A DNA stretch of 10,158 bases from Aphodosoma sp045614825 (GTDB lineage Bacteria > Bacteroidota > Bacteroidia > Bacteroidales > Paludibacteraceae), in the NCBI GenBank assembly GCA_045614825.1, contig JAZLDO010000135.1, forward strand, positions 1 through 10,158. Direction: 5' to 3'. The notes beneath the pieces are model-generated. The model saw nothing but the letters and a program-made list of their open reading frames with translations, did no database searches and was not told the origin of the DNA. This document shows positions 1 through 5,708 of the stretch, piece after piece. A program made the position numbers and the translations under genes. How positions within the stretch are numbered: position 1 is the first letter of the stretch; each line of letters starts with the position of its first letter.

Positions 1-1
1 A

Positions 2-1339
2 TTGAATAGAAGTGATATTATAAAAATATGTATTTTGGGGCATCAAAAATATGAGATTAAAAATCAATATTATGATGTTGATAAAGCAAGAAATATTTTA
101 GGTTATAATTTTTTTAACGGTCCTTTTTTTGATGAAGTTTATTTATTAAGACTATATGTAGAAAAAACTGGTAAATGCTATGATGAATTAGTAATTAATA
201 CTGATAAATATAAAAGAATAATATCTTCTTATAATAAAAATGTATTAAAACAAAATTATAGAGTTTACTTTGAAGATTACCTCAACGCAAATTTAGAAGA
301 CTCTGATTTACATAAGTATATTCAGAATTATCAAAATTTAGTTAATATTAGATATACAGCAGAGACTATATTAAAAAAATATCCTAAAGGATTCTCTAAA
401 TTATACAATATTGATATTTTTCACATTGAAGAATATATAGATTCATTGTCATTTGAACAATTAACAGAAATAGTAAATAATGAAAATGAACTATATAGAA
501 TAGATTATAAAATAAAAAAAGTACAAGAAATATGTCATTTATATCCAAATGCAATAAAATCAATATATAATGAAATAAATATAAATAATTTATCTAGTAA
601 TGAATTAGATGCAATTATTTATAATGAATCAAATATTAAATTAACAGAAAATCAAATCAAATATAAAGAAGAACAAGAAAAACAAAAAGCAACAGTTTTA
701 ACTTTAAAAAACTCTGTTACCTCATGGGATACTCCTAATAGAAGCATTGTTAAATATTTTTCTTTATACTATTATTATCCTACAACATGTGATTTTAATA
801 TAAATGAAAATGATAAAGATATTAGATACTTAATTTGGAATTTTAAGGCTAGTCCTCATTTTTATGAAGATGAAAGCACTACTATTAAAAAAAACAAAAT
901 ATCCTCAGATAAAATAATACCAATGTTGGCAAATGTTTTAAAATATTATTTTGGTAATAATACATCAAATTTAACATTTGTCTGTTTACCTTCTAAAAAA
1001 GCACATGTAACCAAATTAAGATATGAATACTTTTCTGAACAATTATGCTTAAAAACAAATATGATTAATGGTTATGGTAAAATAAATACTATTATTGATG
1101 GATTATCTAAAAATGAAGGTGGACCAATTGAAGCAGTATATAGTATAGATAATAATTTTTTTCAAAACAAAAATGTTATATTATTTGATGATGTTATTAC
1201 CACAGGAGAGACTCTTCAGAAATTTAAAACAGAATTAGAAAATAAAGGGGCAACTATTATTGCTGCAATTTCAATCGGGAAAACTACTCATTCGTATAAA
1301 ACAGAACATCCTTATAATATTTTTTTAAATAGAATTTAA
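2..1339 (+). CDS. Phosphoribosyltransferase-domain protein of unknown role, 5' end outside window
   Basis: The frame is open to the left edge and only a TTG is available there, so the gene probably starts upstream; 445 residues are visible. Residues about 240-445 look like a ComF-like type I phosphoribosyltransferase. The PRPP-binding signature VILFDDVITTGET lies at 392-404 with acidic pair D396/D397, preceded by a strand and basic segment at 326-340 (FVCLPSKKAHVTKLR). The N-terminal half is rich in Lys, Asn, Ile and Tyr and contains two similar segments (about 122-162 and 175-213, each with an LYP/KYP motif, an LYN/IYN motif and an acidic NENE/NES end). A charged linker follows at 215-232. 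No signal peptide or membrane segment is seen. Base composition is far more AT-rich than every downstream gene, which suggests horizontal transfer. The stop codon coincides with the start of hsdR homology. The substrate is unknown. A DNA-uptake (ComF-like) or conflict-system role is possible but only inferred. Confidence 0.75.
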   Translation: MNRSDIIKICILGHQKYEIKNQYYDVDKARNILGYNFFNGPFFDEVYLLRLYVEKTGKCYDELVINTDKYKRIISSYNKNVLKQNYRVYFEDYLNANLEDSDLHKYIQNYQNLVNIRYTAETILKKYPKGFSKLYNIDIFHIEEYIDSLSFEQLTEIVNNENELYRIDYKIKKVQEICHLYPNAIKSIYNEININNLSSNELDAIIYNESNIKLTENQIKYKEEQEKQKATVLTLKNSVTSWDTPNRSIVKYFSLYYYYPTTCDFNINENDKDIRYLIWNFKASPHFYEDESTTIKKNKISSDKIIPMLANVLKYYFGNNTSNLTFVCLPSKKAHVTKLRYEYFSEQLCLKTNMINGYGKINTIIDGLSKNEGGPIEAVYSIDNNFFQNKNVILFDDVITTGETLQKFKTELENKGATIIAAISIGKTTHSYKTEHPYNIFLNRI

Positions 1340-1340
1340 T

Positions 1341-1673
1341 CTTTTGAGAAGCAAGAAAGAATTCATTGAGGATTTCGTTGTGAGCGTCAATACCGATACT
1401 GATGTTGATGAGGCGTGGGAAGCGTATGTAAAGCAGCGTAAGTCGGACGACCTGAATGAAATTATAACAAGCGAGAACTTGAAAGCAGACGAGACCGCCA
1501 AGTTCGTAGATAATGCTTTCCGTGATGGAGCGATACGAACAACAGGAACAGATATTGACAAGATACTCCCAGCAATGTCCCGTTTCGGTGGTGATGGCAA
1601 CAGGCAAGAGAAAAAGAAAAATGTGATAGAGAAGTTGAAGGTATTTTTTGAAAAATATTTCGGCGTGATATAA
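1341..1673 (+). pseudogene. hsdR: 3' remnant of type I restriction enzyme R subunit
   Basis: About 110 codons match what I know of the C-terminal helical domain of HsdR motor/endonuclease subunits of the EcoR124 type. The hallmarks are the NAFRDG word, TTGTDIDKILP, SRFGG, and a final EKLKVFFEKYFG. This domain is the last ~110 residues of a roughly 1000-residue protein and binds the methyltransferase core. The nuclease and helicase domains are absent. The frame is open back to about 1329 and could start only at a TTG (1344), with no plausible ribosome binding site. I therefore read it as a truncated relic rather than a small gene. Recognisable homology begins at about 1341, directly after the stop of the AT-rich phosphoribosyltransferase gene, and composition jumps to more balanced GC at the same point. 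The relic is intact to its own TAA at 1671-1673, so the truncation may be recent. It could be the distal part of an hsdR split by an insertion whose other part lies left of the window. Confidence 0.85.
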
Positions 1674-1690
1674 AAAATAACAATCATTTT

Positions 1691-1722
1691 TTTGCTCACC
1701 GAAAAAATTATTACTACCTTTG
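1691..1722 (+). promoter_or_regulatory. Bacteroidetes sigma-ABfr promoter
   Basis: A TTTG at 1691-1694 and a perfect TACCTTTG at 1715-1722 are separated by 20 bp, matching the TTTG / TAnnTTTG consensus for the Bacteroidetes primary sigma factor. The promoter lies 18 bp past the hsdR relic stop. No protein gene follows before the terminator at 2080-2114, so its product is either an untranslated RNA or a gene that has been lost. Confidence 0.65.
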
Positions 1723-1746
1723 CAAAAAAAATAATTATTTTTTTTG
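1723..1746. repeat. Perfect 24-bp A/T palindrome at the predicted transcription start
   Basis: The element reads C, eight A, TAATTA, eight T, G and equals its own reverse complement over all 24 bases. It begins at the base after the -7 box, so it overlaps the predicted start point (about 1729). It could be a repressor site. It is a weak candidate for a terminator because the stem holds only A-T pairs. Chance is more likely than usual in such AT-rich DNA. Confidence 0.5.
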
Positions 1747-2078
1747 TTTATCCACTCTTTTAGCATTCAATAATGAGAAATTGAGAAGAAGTGAGAAGAG
1801 ATGTTCTAGTTGGAAAGTATATATAAATCAAACAATTAGTATCTTGTTGATTATCAATCGTTAAACTAATGTAAATGTAGGGATTTTTGGTGCATTTTTA
1901 CTATAAAAAAGTTGCACCGATGTGGGACCGATGGAATAATATGCGAGATTTGAGAAGGTAAAAAGCAGATAATTTATCTCAATATCTCATTTAGAATGTG
2001 TATTATTGGCGATATTAGACACCTATAAAAGTGGTGGGAATATTGCTAAAATTGGTCCAAAATCCCGTCCATACCGCA
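1729..2078 (+). other. Gene-free stretch between a promoter and a terminator; possible small RNA
   Basis: This part of the gap between the hsdR relic and the ATPase cassette has no credible protein gene. Each ATG on the + strand meets a stop within 13 codons. It is preceded by a consensus promoter (1691-1722) and followed by an intrinsic terminator (2080-2114), so a transcript of roughly 385 nt is expected. Visible structure includes three TGAGAA words (1774, 1782, 1792), a hairpin (1889-1918) and two ACCGATG words 11 bp apart (1916 and 1927). It may be a small RNA gene, the untranslated remains of a deleted gene, or an end of a mobile element. I do not recognise an RNA family. Confidence 0.35.
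1889..1918 (+). repeat. Inverted repeat / stem-loop
   Basis: The outer arms GGTGCA (1889-1894) and TGCACC (1913-1918) pair perfectly. The inner arms TTTTTA (1895-1900) and TAAAAA (1904-1909) continue the stem around a CTA loop, leaving a 3-nt bulge at 1910-1912. There is no T-tract afterwards, so it is not a terminator. The right arm runs into the first of two ACCGATG repeats. It could be part of an RNA fold or a recombinase or regulator binding site. Confidence 0.5.
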
Positions 2079-2079
2079 A

Positions 2080-2114
2080 AAGAGTTCAACTAATTTAGTT
2101 GGACTCTTTTTTTT
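2080..2114 (+). terminator. Intrinsic terminator
   Basis: A 13-bp stem (AAGAGTTCAACTA at 2080-2092 with TAGTTGGACTCTT at 2096-2108) has one T-G wobble and a 3-nt loop. It runs into a T-tract at 2107-2114. It closes the gene-free transcription unit and insulates the downstream ATPase promoter. Confidence 0.85.
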
Positions 2115-2127
2115 GTTATACATCATG

Positions 2128-2140
2128 TAGAAATAAAATA
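2128..2140 (+). repeat. Left copy of 13-bp direct repeat bracketing the ATPase cassette
   Basis: TAGAAATAAAATA here is identical to 3735-3747. Both copies follow a terminator T-tract (eight T plus GT) at a similar distance, so about 30 bp is related. The pair encloses the whole ATPase unit from promoter to terminator. Confidence 0.6.
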
Positions 2141-2151
2141 GTTAAAAACTA

Positions 2152-2181
2152 TTGTAAAATCAAAAATAAACACTATATTTG
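2152..2181 (+). promoter_or_regulatory. Bacteroidetes sigma-ABfr promoter of the ATPase cassette
   Basis: TTG at 2152-2154 and TATATTTG at 2174-2181 are 19 bp apart, a consensus arrangement. Transcription should start near 2188. This gives a leader of about 230 nt before the ATPase start codon, unusually long for a simple gene. Confidence 0.7.
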
Positions 2182-2187
2182 CAAATG

Positions 2188-2267
2188 CCAATTCCGCGCT
2201 GGGGCGTCTGTCTTCATGATAGGTGGGATTGGTAGACATATTTTATAATAGCGTTTATTATAACGCT
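2188..2267 (+). promoter_or_regulatory. Structured 5' leader RNA (candidate cis-regulatory element)
   Basis: Starting at the predicted transcription start, CCAATTCC (2188-2195) can pair with GGGATTGG (2225-2232) over 8 bp with one wobble. A second hairpin AGCGTT/AACGCT (2250-2255 with 2262-2267) follows. GTCT (2206-2209) could alternatively pair with AGAC (2234-2237) across the first stem, so two exclusive folds or a pseudoknot are possible. The GC-rich block at 2194-2206 stands out from its AT-rich flanks. I do not recognise a known riboswitch class. Confidence 0.45.
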
Positions 2268-2363
2268 TTGATATTCGCAGTATTATAGTTTTTAATTTCT
2301 ATAAAAATTGATAGAATACAAAGTATAGTTAGATGTTTTTGTATAGTTTATAATTAGAAAAAT

Positions 2364-2413
2364 ATGCACTTTACGGTGTAAAATGTGATATTTGTATCGA
2401 AAAATGCACTTTA
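2364..2413. promoter_or_regulatory. Repeated operator-like boxes upstream of the ATPase start
   Basis: ATGCACTTTA occurs twice (2364-2373 and 2404-2413), exactly 40 bp apart, with the second copy ending 4 bp before the ATG. The first copy overlaps an inverted repeat TTTAC-GGT-GTAAA (2370-2382) followed by ATGTG. Between them GATATTTG (2387-2394) is one base from a -7 box, so a second promoter may start near 2400. The spacing suggests protein binding on one DNA face or control of translation start. This is inferred from sequence only. Confidence 0.4.
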
Positions 2414-2417
2414 ATCT

Positions 2418-3671
2418 ATGTTTTTTGAGCGGAAGAAATATTTAGATGAACTTATTGCAGGACGTGGAAATGGTCTTGTGAAGATAATTACAGGTATCAG
2501 ACGATGCGGAAAATCTTTTTTGCTTTTCAATATTTGGCATAATTGGTTATTGGAGCATGGTGTTGATAGTAGTCATATTATTGAAATACAGTTAGATGAT
2601 TTTCGGAATAGGCGATTTAGGAACCCAGAAGCCTTATTAGATTATATTGATTCGAAAATCGAGAATGACAATAACCAGTATTACATAATTTTGGATGAGG
2701 TTCAATTGGTTGAAAATTTTGTAGAAGTTATTCTTACCTTGACACATATACGAAATGTGGATGTATATGTGTCGGGCTCTAACTCTCGTTTTTTATCAAG
2801 TGATGTAGTAACCGAATTTCGTGGTAGGGGCGATGAGATACGTATTTGGCCTCTTACATTTGATGAATATTTTAATGGTGTTGGAGGTGATATCCGTAGG
2901 GCGTGGATTACATATTATACTTTTGGGGGGTTGCCTCAAGTTGCGTTATTAGAAACCGAGGAAAAAAAGATAGATTATTTACGAGGACTTTACGAAACAA
3001 CTTACTTGCGAGATGTAATTGAACGTAATCATCTTCGTAATCCAGAAGGTATGAAGGAGTTAGTGCGTGTATTGGCCTCTGGTATAGGTGCTTCAACCAA
3101 TCCGACGAGAATAGCAAATACATTTCAATCTTCTCAAGGAGTAACAATCAAACGAGATACGATAAAACAATATATAGATTACTTGAAAGATTCTTTTCTT
3201 ATAGAGGAAGCTTTGCGTTATGATGTAAAAGGTCGGAAATATATTGGTACAGAAACGAAATATTATTTTGCTGATATAGGTATTCGTGCAGTGATACTTA
3301 ATTATAGACAACAAGAAGAAACGCATATTATGGAGAATATAATCTATAATGAATTACGTAGTAGGGGTTATAATGTAGATGTTGGTTTAATTGAGATTGG
3401 AGGTAAAGATGAAAATGGCAAATTTGTTAGGAAACAGTTAGAAGTAGATTTTGTGGTAAATAAATCACCAAATAGGGTTTATATCCAATCAGCTTTTCAT
3501 ATGCCAACATTAGAAAAAGAACAACAAGAGCGTCGCCCTTTGTTGTCAATTAATGATCATTTTCGAAAAATAATTGTTGTAGGAGATGATATTCATAGAA
3601 AAGAGGATGAAGTTGGGGTTTTAACTATTGGATTATTAGATTTCTTAACAGATAAAAATCTTTTGGAATAA
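2418..3671 (+). CDS. AAA_14 / DUF4143 family ATP-binding protein
   Basis: A 417-residue protein, a normal length for this family. The N-terminal AAA_14 P-loop domain (about 1-135) has Walker A GIRRCGKS at 26-33, Walker B YIILDE at 89-94 (D93, E94) and a sensor-like SGSNS at 119-123. RGRGDEI at 135-141 follows, with candidate arginine fingers. A linker/winged-helix-like part spans about 180-290. The C-terminal DUF4143 domain resembles a PD-(D/E)XK nuclease fold (E306, EVDF at 342-345), but the usual catalytic E-X-K is YIQSA at 355-359, so cleavage activity is doubtful. It is probably cytosolic, with no signal peptide or membrane segment. Such proteins are common in multiple copies in Bacteroidales, with no established function; DNA binding or conflict roles are guesses. 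The ATG at 2418 is chosen because family members begin with the same xERKxYLDxLI pattern. The gene stands alone with its own promoter and terminator. Confidence 0.9.
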   Translation: MFFERKKYLDELIAGRGNGLVKIITGIRRCGKSFLLFNIWHNWLLEHGVDSSHIIEIQLDDFRNRRFRNPEALLDYIDSKIENDNNQYYIILDEVQLVENFVEVILTLTHIRNVDVYVSGSNSRFLSSDVVTEFRGRGDEIRIWPLTFDEYFNGVGGDIRRAWITYYTFGGLPQVALLETEEKKIDYLRGLYETTYLRDVIERNHLRNPEGMKELVRVLASGIGASTNPTRIANTFQSSQGVTIKRDTIKQYIDYLKDSFLIEEALRYDVKGRKYIGTETKYYFADIGIRAVILNYRQQEETHIMENIIYNELRSRGYNVDVGLIEIGGKDENGKFVRKQLEVDFVVNKSPNRVYIQSAFHMPTLEKEQQERRPLLSINDHFRKIIVVGDDIHRKEDEVGVLTIGLLDFLTDKNLLE

Positions 3672-3692
3672 ATTGTTTTATTTTTATTTTTT

Positions 3693-3724
3693 CGCTTGTA
3701 TTCTTTTATACAAGCGTTTTTTTT
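3693..3724 (+). terminator. Intrinsic terminator of the ATPase gene
   Basis: CGCTTGTA (3693-3700) pairs perfectly with TACAAGCG (3709-3716), extended by one T-A pair and closed by a 6-nt loop. A run of eight T (3717-3724) follows. It lies 21 bp after the ATPase stop codon. Confidence 0.88.
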
Positions 3725-3734
3725 GTAGAACATA

Positions 3735-3747
3735 TAGAAATAAAATA
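3735..3747 (+). repeat. Right copy of 13-bp direct repeat bracketing the ATPase cassette
   Basis: This copy is identical to 2128-2140 (TAGAAATAAAATA) and lies just after the ATPase terminator T-tract. Confidence 0.6.
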
Positions 3748-3754
3748 TTATGAA

Positions 3755-3796
3755 TAAAAAAGCATCGCTCATGGGGTTGGGCGATGCTTTTTTTTT
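3755..3796 (-). terminator. Intrinsic terminator of kdsD, potentially bidirectional
   Basis: AGCATCGC (3761-3768) pairs with GCGATGCT (3781-3788) around a 12-nt loop. On the - strand the stem is followed by a T-tract (the A-run up to 3761), placed just after the kdsD stop. On the + strand a run of T at 3788-3796 gives a second potential terminator, backing up the one at 3693-3724. It separates the convergent ATPase and kdsD genes. Confidence 0.85.
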
Positions 3797-4751
3797 ATCT
3801 GAAATCTATTATGTCGTGGATGTGGAGTATGCCGATGATGTTGTTGGAGTCGGGGGTGTCGGTTACGGCTAATGATGTGATGTTGTTGATGTCCATTAGT
3901 TCGAGTGCCTGTGATATCATGGCTTCTTGATGGATGTGTTTGAATGAGTGGGTCATGATGTCTGCCGCGGTAAGTGTTTTTATGTTTTCGTGGTTTTGCA
4001 CTGCTCTGCGAATGTCGCCATCGGTGATTATGCCGATGCATTTGTTGTTGTGGTTATATACGAGGGTCATGCCTTTGCGTCCGTCGCTGACGGTGTAGAT
4101 TACGTCGTTGAATGGTGTATCGTTGAATACGCATGGAATGGTGGTTGACATGCGATGTTTGACGCGCGATAGTAGTTGGCGCCCGAGTGCTCCTCCAGGG
4201 TGGTAGAGGGCGAAGTTTTCGGCTTTGAATTGGCGTCGTTCCATAAGGCATACCATGAGTGCATCGCCGAGTAGCATGGTGGCGGTGGTTGATGTGGTGG
4301 GCGCAAGGTTGAGTGGGCATACTTCGCGTTCGATTGGTACGTTGAGCACGATTTCTGCTTCGTGGGCTAGTGCTGAATGTGGGTTTCCGGTGATGGCTAT
4401 TATGCGGGCTCCGATGTTTTTGAGGGGAGGGCATATATTTACTATTTCGGAAGAGGTGCCGCTATGAGATATTAGTAGGGCTATGTCGTTTGGTGCGACC
4501 ATTCCAAGATCGCCATGCATGGCTTCGGCGGCATTGATGAATATTGCAGGTGTGCCTGTTGATGCGAATGATGCTGCGAGTTTGTGACCAACTATTCCTG
4601 TTTTGCCTATGCCCATTATGACAACTTTGCCTGTGCAGTTGTATATCATATCGATGGTATGGTCGATTTCGTCGCCAAGGTTATTTGATATTTTTTGGAA
4701 TTCGGCGATTTCTTGTTCGAATATTTGTTTGCAGCGTTCTTTCCAGATCAT
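3795..4751 (-). CDS. kdsD: Arabinose-5-phosphate isomerase (KpsF/GutQ/KdsD family)
   Basis: The enzyme interconverts ribulose-5-phosphate and arabinose-5-phosphate, the first step toward Kdo for lipopolysaccharide. The 318 residues have the family layout: an N-terminal SIS sugar-isomerase domain (about 30-185) and two CBS domains (about 200-255 and 266-318). The family words GIGKTGIVG (47-55), STGTPAIF (64-71), HGDLGMV (79-85), SHSGTSSE (95-102), LAPTTSTT (149-156) and YHPGGALGR (183-191) are all present. The four residues equivalent to E. coli KdsD K59, E111, E152 and H193 are K50, E102, E143 and H184, all with a constant offset of 9. The enzyme should therefore be active and cytosolic. The ATG at 4749-4751 fits the usual family N-terminus. 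It lies 128 bp after kdsA in the same direction, with a paired-hairpin element between them. No promoter matching the consensus is visible in that gap, so read-through from kdsA is likely. Confidence 0.95.
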   Translation of the reverse strand: MIWKERCKQIFEQEIAEFQKISNNLGDEIDHTIDMIYNCTGKVVIMGIGKTGIVGHKLAASFASTGTPAIFINAAEAMHGDLGMVAPNDIALLISHSGTSSEIVNICPPLKNIGARIIAITGNPHSALAHEAEIVLNVPIEREVCPLNLAPTTSTTATMLLGDALMVCLMERRQFKAENFALYHPGGALGRQLLSRVKHRMSTTIPCVFNDTPFNDVIYTVSDGRKGMTLVYNHNNKCIGIITDGDIRRAVQNHENIKTLTAADIMTHSFKHIHQEAMISQALELMDINNITSLAVTDTPDSNNIIGILHIHDIIDFR

Positions 4752-4771
4752 AGTGTTAAAATAATTTAAAA

Positions 4772-4876
4772 ATACACAATGAGAGTGTGTGTCGGTTTTC
4801 TTGCTTGCAGTTTGCTTGCACCTTGCTTGAAAGTAGGGCGAAATTTGGGGTTTGAATACACAATGAGAGTGTGTAT
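4772..4876. repeat. Paired-hairpin intergenic element, copy A (kdsA-kdsD gap)
   Basis: Two direct copies of a 21-bp imperfect palindrome (4772-4792 and 4856-4876) have arms ATACACA and TGTGTAT around the loop AATGAGAG read through. The left copy has TGTGTGT as its right arm. The 63-bp spacer contains three 11-bp tandem repeats beginning TTGCTTG (4801, 4812, 4823), then GAAAGTAGGG (4829-4838). The right hairpin sits 3 bp past the kdsA stop. There is no T-tract, so it is not a classical terminator. The same architecture recurs at 9615-9729. It could be a REP-like or miniature mobile element or an RNA-stabilising structure. I do not recognise a family. Confidence 0.75.
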
Positions 4877-4879
4877 TGA

Positions 4880-5704
4880 TTATTTGGTTGTAGATTTGAT
4901 TATGTTGTCGATTTCGATTGCTTGAGTGAGTATTTTTTCGATGTTGGATAGTCGTATTTGGTTTGCTGCATCGGAGAATGCTTTGTCGGGATCGGGGTGT
5001 ACTTCGGCAAAGATTGCATCGACGCCTACGGCTATGGCTGCTCGCATTAGGTGTGGTACCATTTCGCGATTGCCTCCGGTGATGCCGCCTTGTCCACCTG
5101 GTTTTTGTACGCTATGTGTGGCATCGAATACTACGGGTACACCAAATTGGCGCATTTCGATTAGTCCGGTCATATCGACTATGAGGTTGTTGTAGCCGAA
5201 AGAAGTGCCTCGTTCGCATAGCATTATGCGTTCGTTGCCTGTTGAGCGTAGTTTTTCTACTACGTTGCGCATATCCCAGGGGGCGAGGAATTGGCCTTTT
5301 TTTACGTTAATGGCGCGTCCTGTTTCGGCAGCGGCAATGAGTAGGTCGGTTTGACGGCAGAGGAATGCAGGGATTTGTAATATGTCGGCTACTTCGGCTA
5401 CGATAGGGCATTGCCATGATTCGTGAACATCGGTTACGATGGGTATGTTTAGTTCAGTTTTTACGCGTTGTAGGATTTGTAGGCCTTTTTCTATGCCTAT
5501 ACCACGAGGAGAGGTGACTGAAGTGCGATTGGCTTTGTCGAATGAAGATTTGAATATGAATGGTATTTCGAGACGAGTGCAAATGTTTTTTAGTTCAGTT
5601 GCTACTTCTATGGTCATCTCTTCGGATTCGATGGCGCATGGTCCTGCTAATAGGGCAAATCGTCTGTTGTCGCCTATTATTATGTTGTCTGTGATTTTTA
5701 CCAT
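4880..5704 (-). CDS. kdsA: 3-deoxy-8-phosphooctulonate (Kdo-8-phosphate) synthase, metal-dependent class
   Basis: The enzyme condenses phosphoenolpyruvate with arabinose-5-phosphate to Kdo-8-phosphate in the cytosol, using the product of the neighbouring kdsD. The 274 residues form a single TIM-barrel family protein with AGPCAIES (20-27), FKSSFDKANRTS (51-62), TDVHE (91-95), CRQTDLL (116-122), RGTSFGYNN (165-173), DATHSVQKPGG (194-204) and EVHPDP (234-239). The metal ligands known in the Aquifex enzyme (C11, H185, E222, D233) correspond to C23, H197, E234 and D245, all at a constant offset of 12. This is therefore a class II metal-dependent KdsA, unlike E. coli KdsA, which has Asn at the Cys position. 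I chose the ATG at 5702-5704. An in-frame TTG four codons upstream would overlap the deacetylase gene and adds no conserved residues. The start is 4 bp after the deacetylase stop, so the genes are likely translationally coupled. Confidence 0.96.
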   Translation of the reverse strand: MVKITDNIIIGDNRRFALLAGPCAIESEEMTIEVATELKNICTRLEIPFIFKSSFDKANRTSVTSPRGIGIEKGLQILQRVKTELNIPIVTDVHESWQCPIVAEVADILQIPAFLCRQTDLLIAAAETGRAINVKKGQFLAPWDMRNVVEKLRSTGNERIMLCERGTSFGYNNLIVDMTGLIEMRQFGVPVVFDATHSVQKPGGQGGITGGNREMVPHLMRAAIAVGVDAIFAEVHPDPDKAFSDAANQIRLSNIEKILTQAIEIDNIIKSTTK

Positions 5705-5708
5705 ATTT

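Noticed and set aside
1284..1766. Open frames on the - strand across the phosphoribosyltransferase end and hsdR relic.
   Set aside because: They lie opposite clear HsdR coding sequence, have low-complexity Phe/Leu/Ser content and no recognisable domain; they are antisense shadows.
2009..2079. tRNA-like region: GCGATAT near 2010 can pair with ATACCGC near 2071, and GGTCCAAAATCCC resembles a T-arm.
   Set aside because: The acceptor pairing has a mismatch, the T-stem does not pair, and no anticodon arm can be formed. At best it is a decayed fragment, so no tRNA was called.
3948..4467. Open frames on both strands inside kdsD.
   Set aside because: The kdsD frame carries all catalytic residues and motifs; the alternatives are His/Thr/Arg- or Ala/Ser-rich by-products of codon composition.
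4772..4876. Reading the ATACACA hairpins as ordinary intrinsic terminators.
   Set aside because: No T-tract follows the stems in either direction, and two copies in tandem with a repeat-bearing spacer do not fit a simple terminator.
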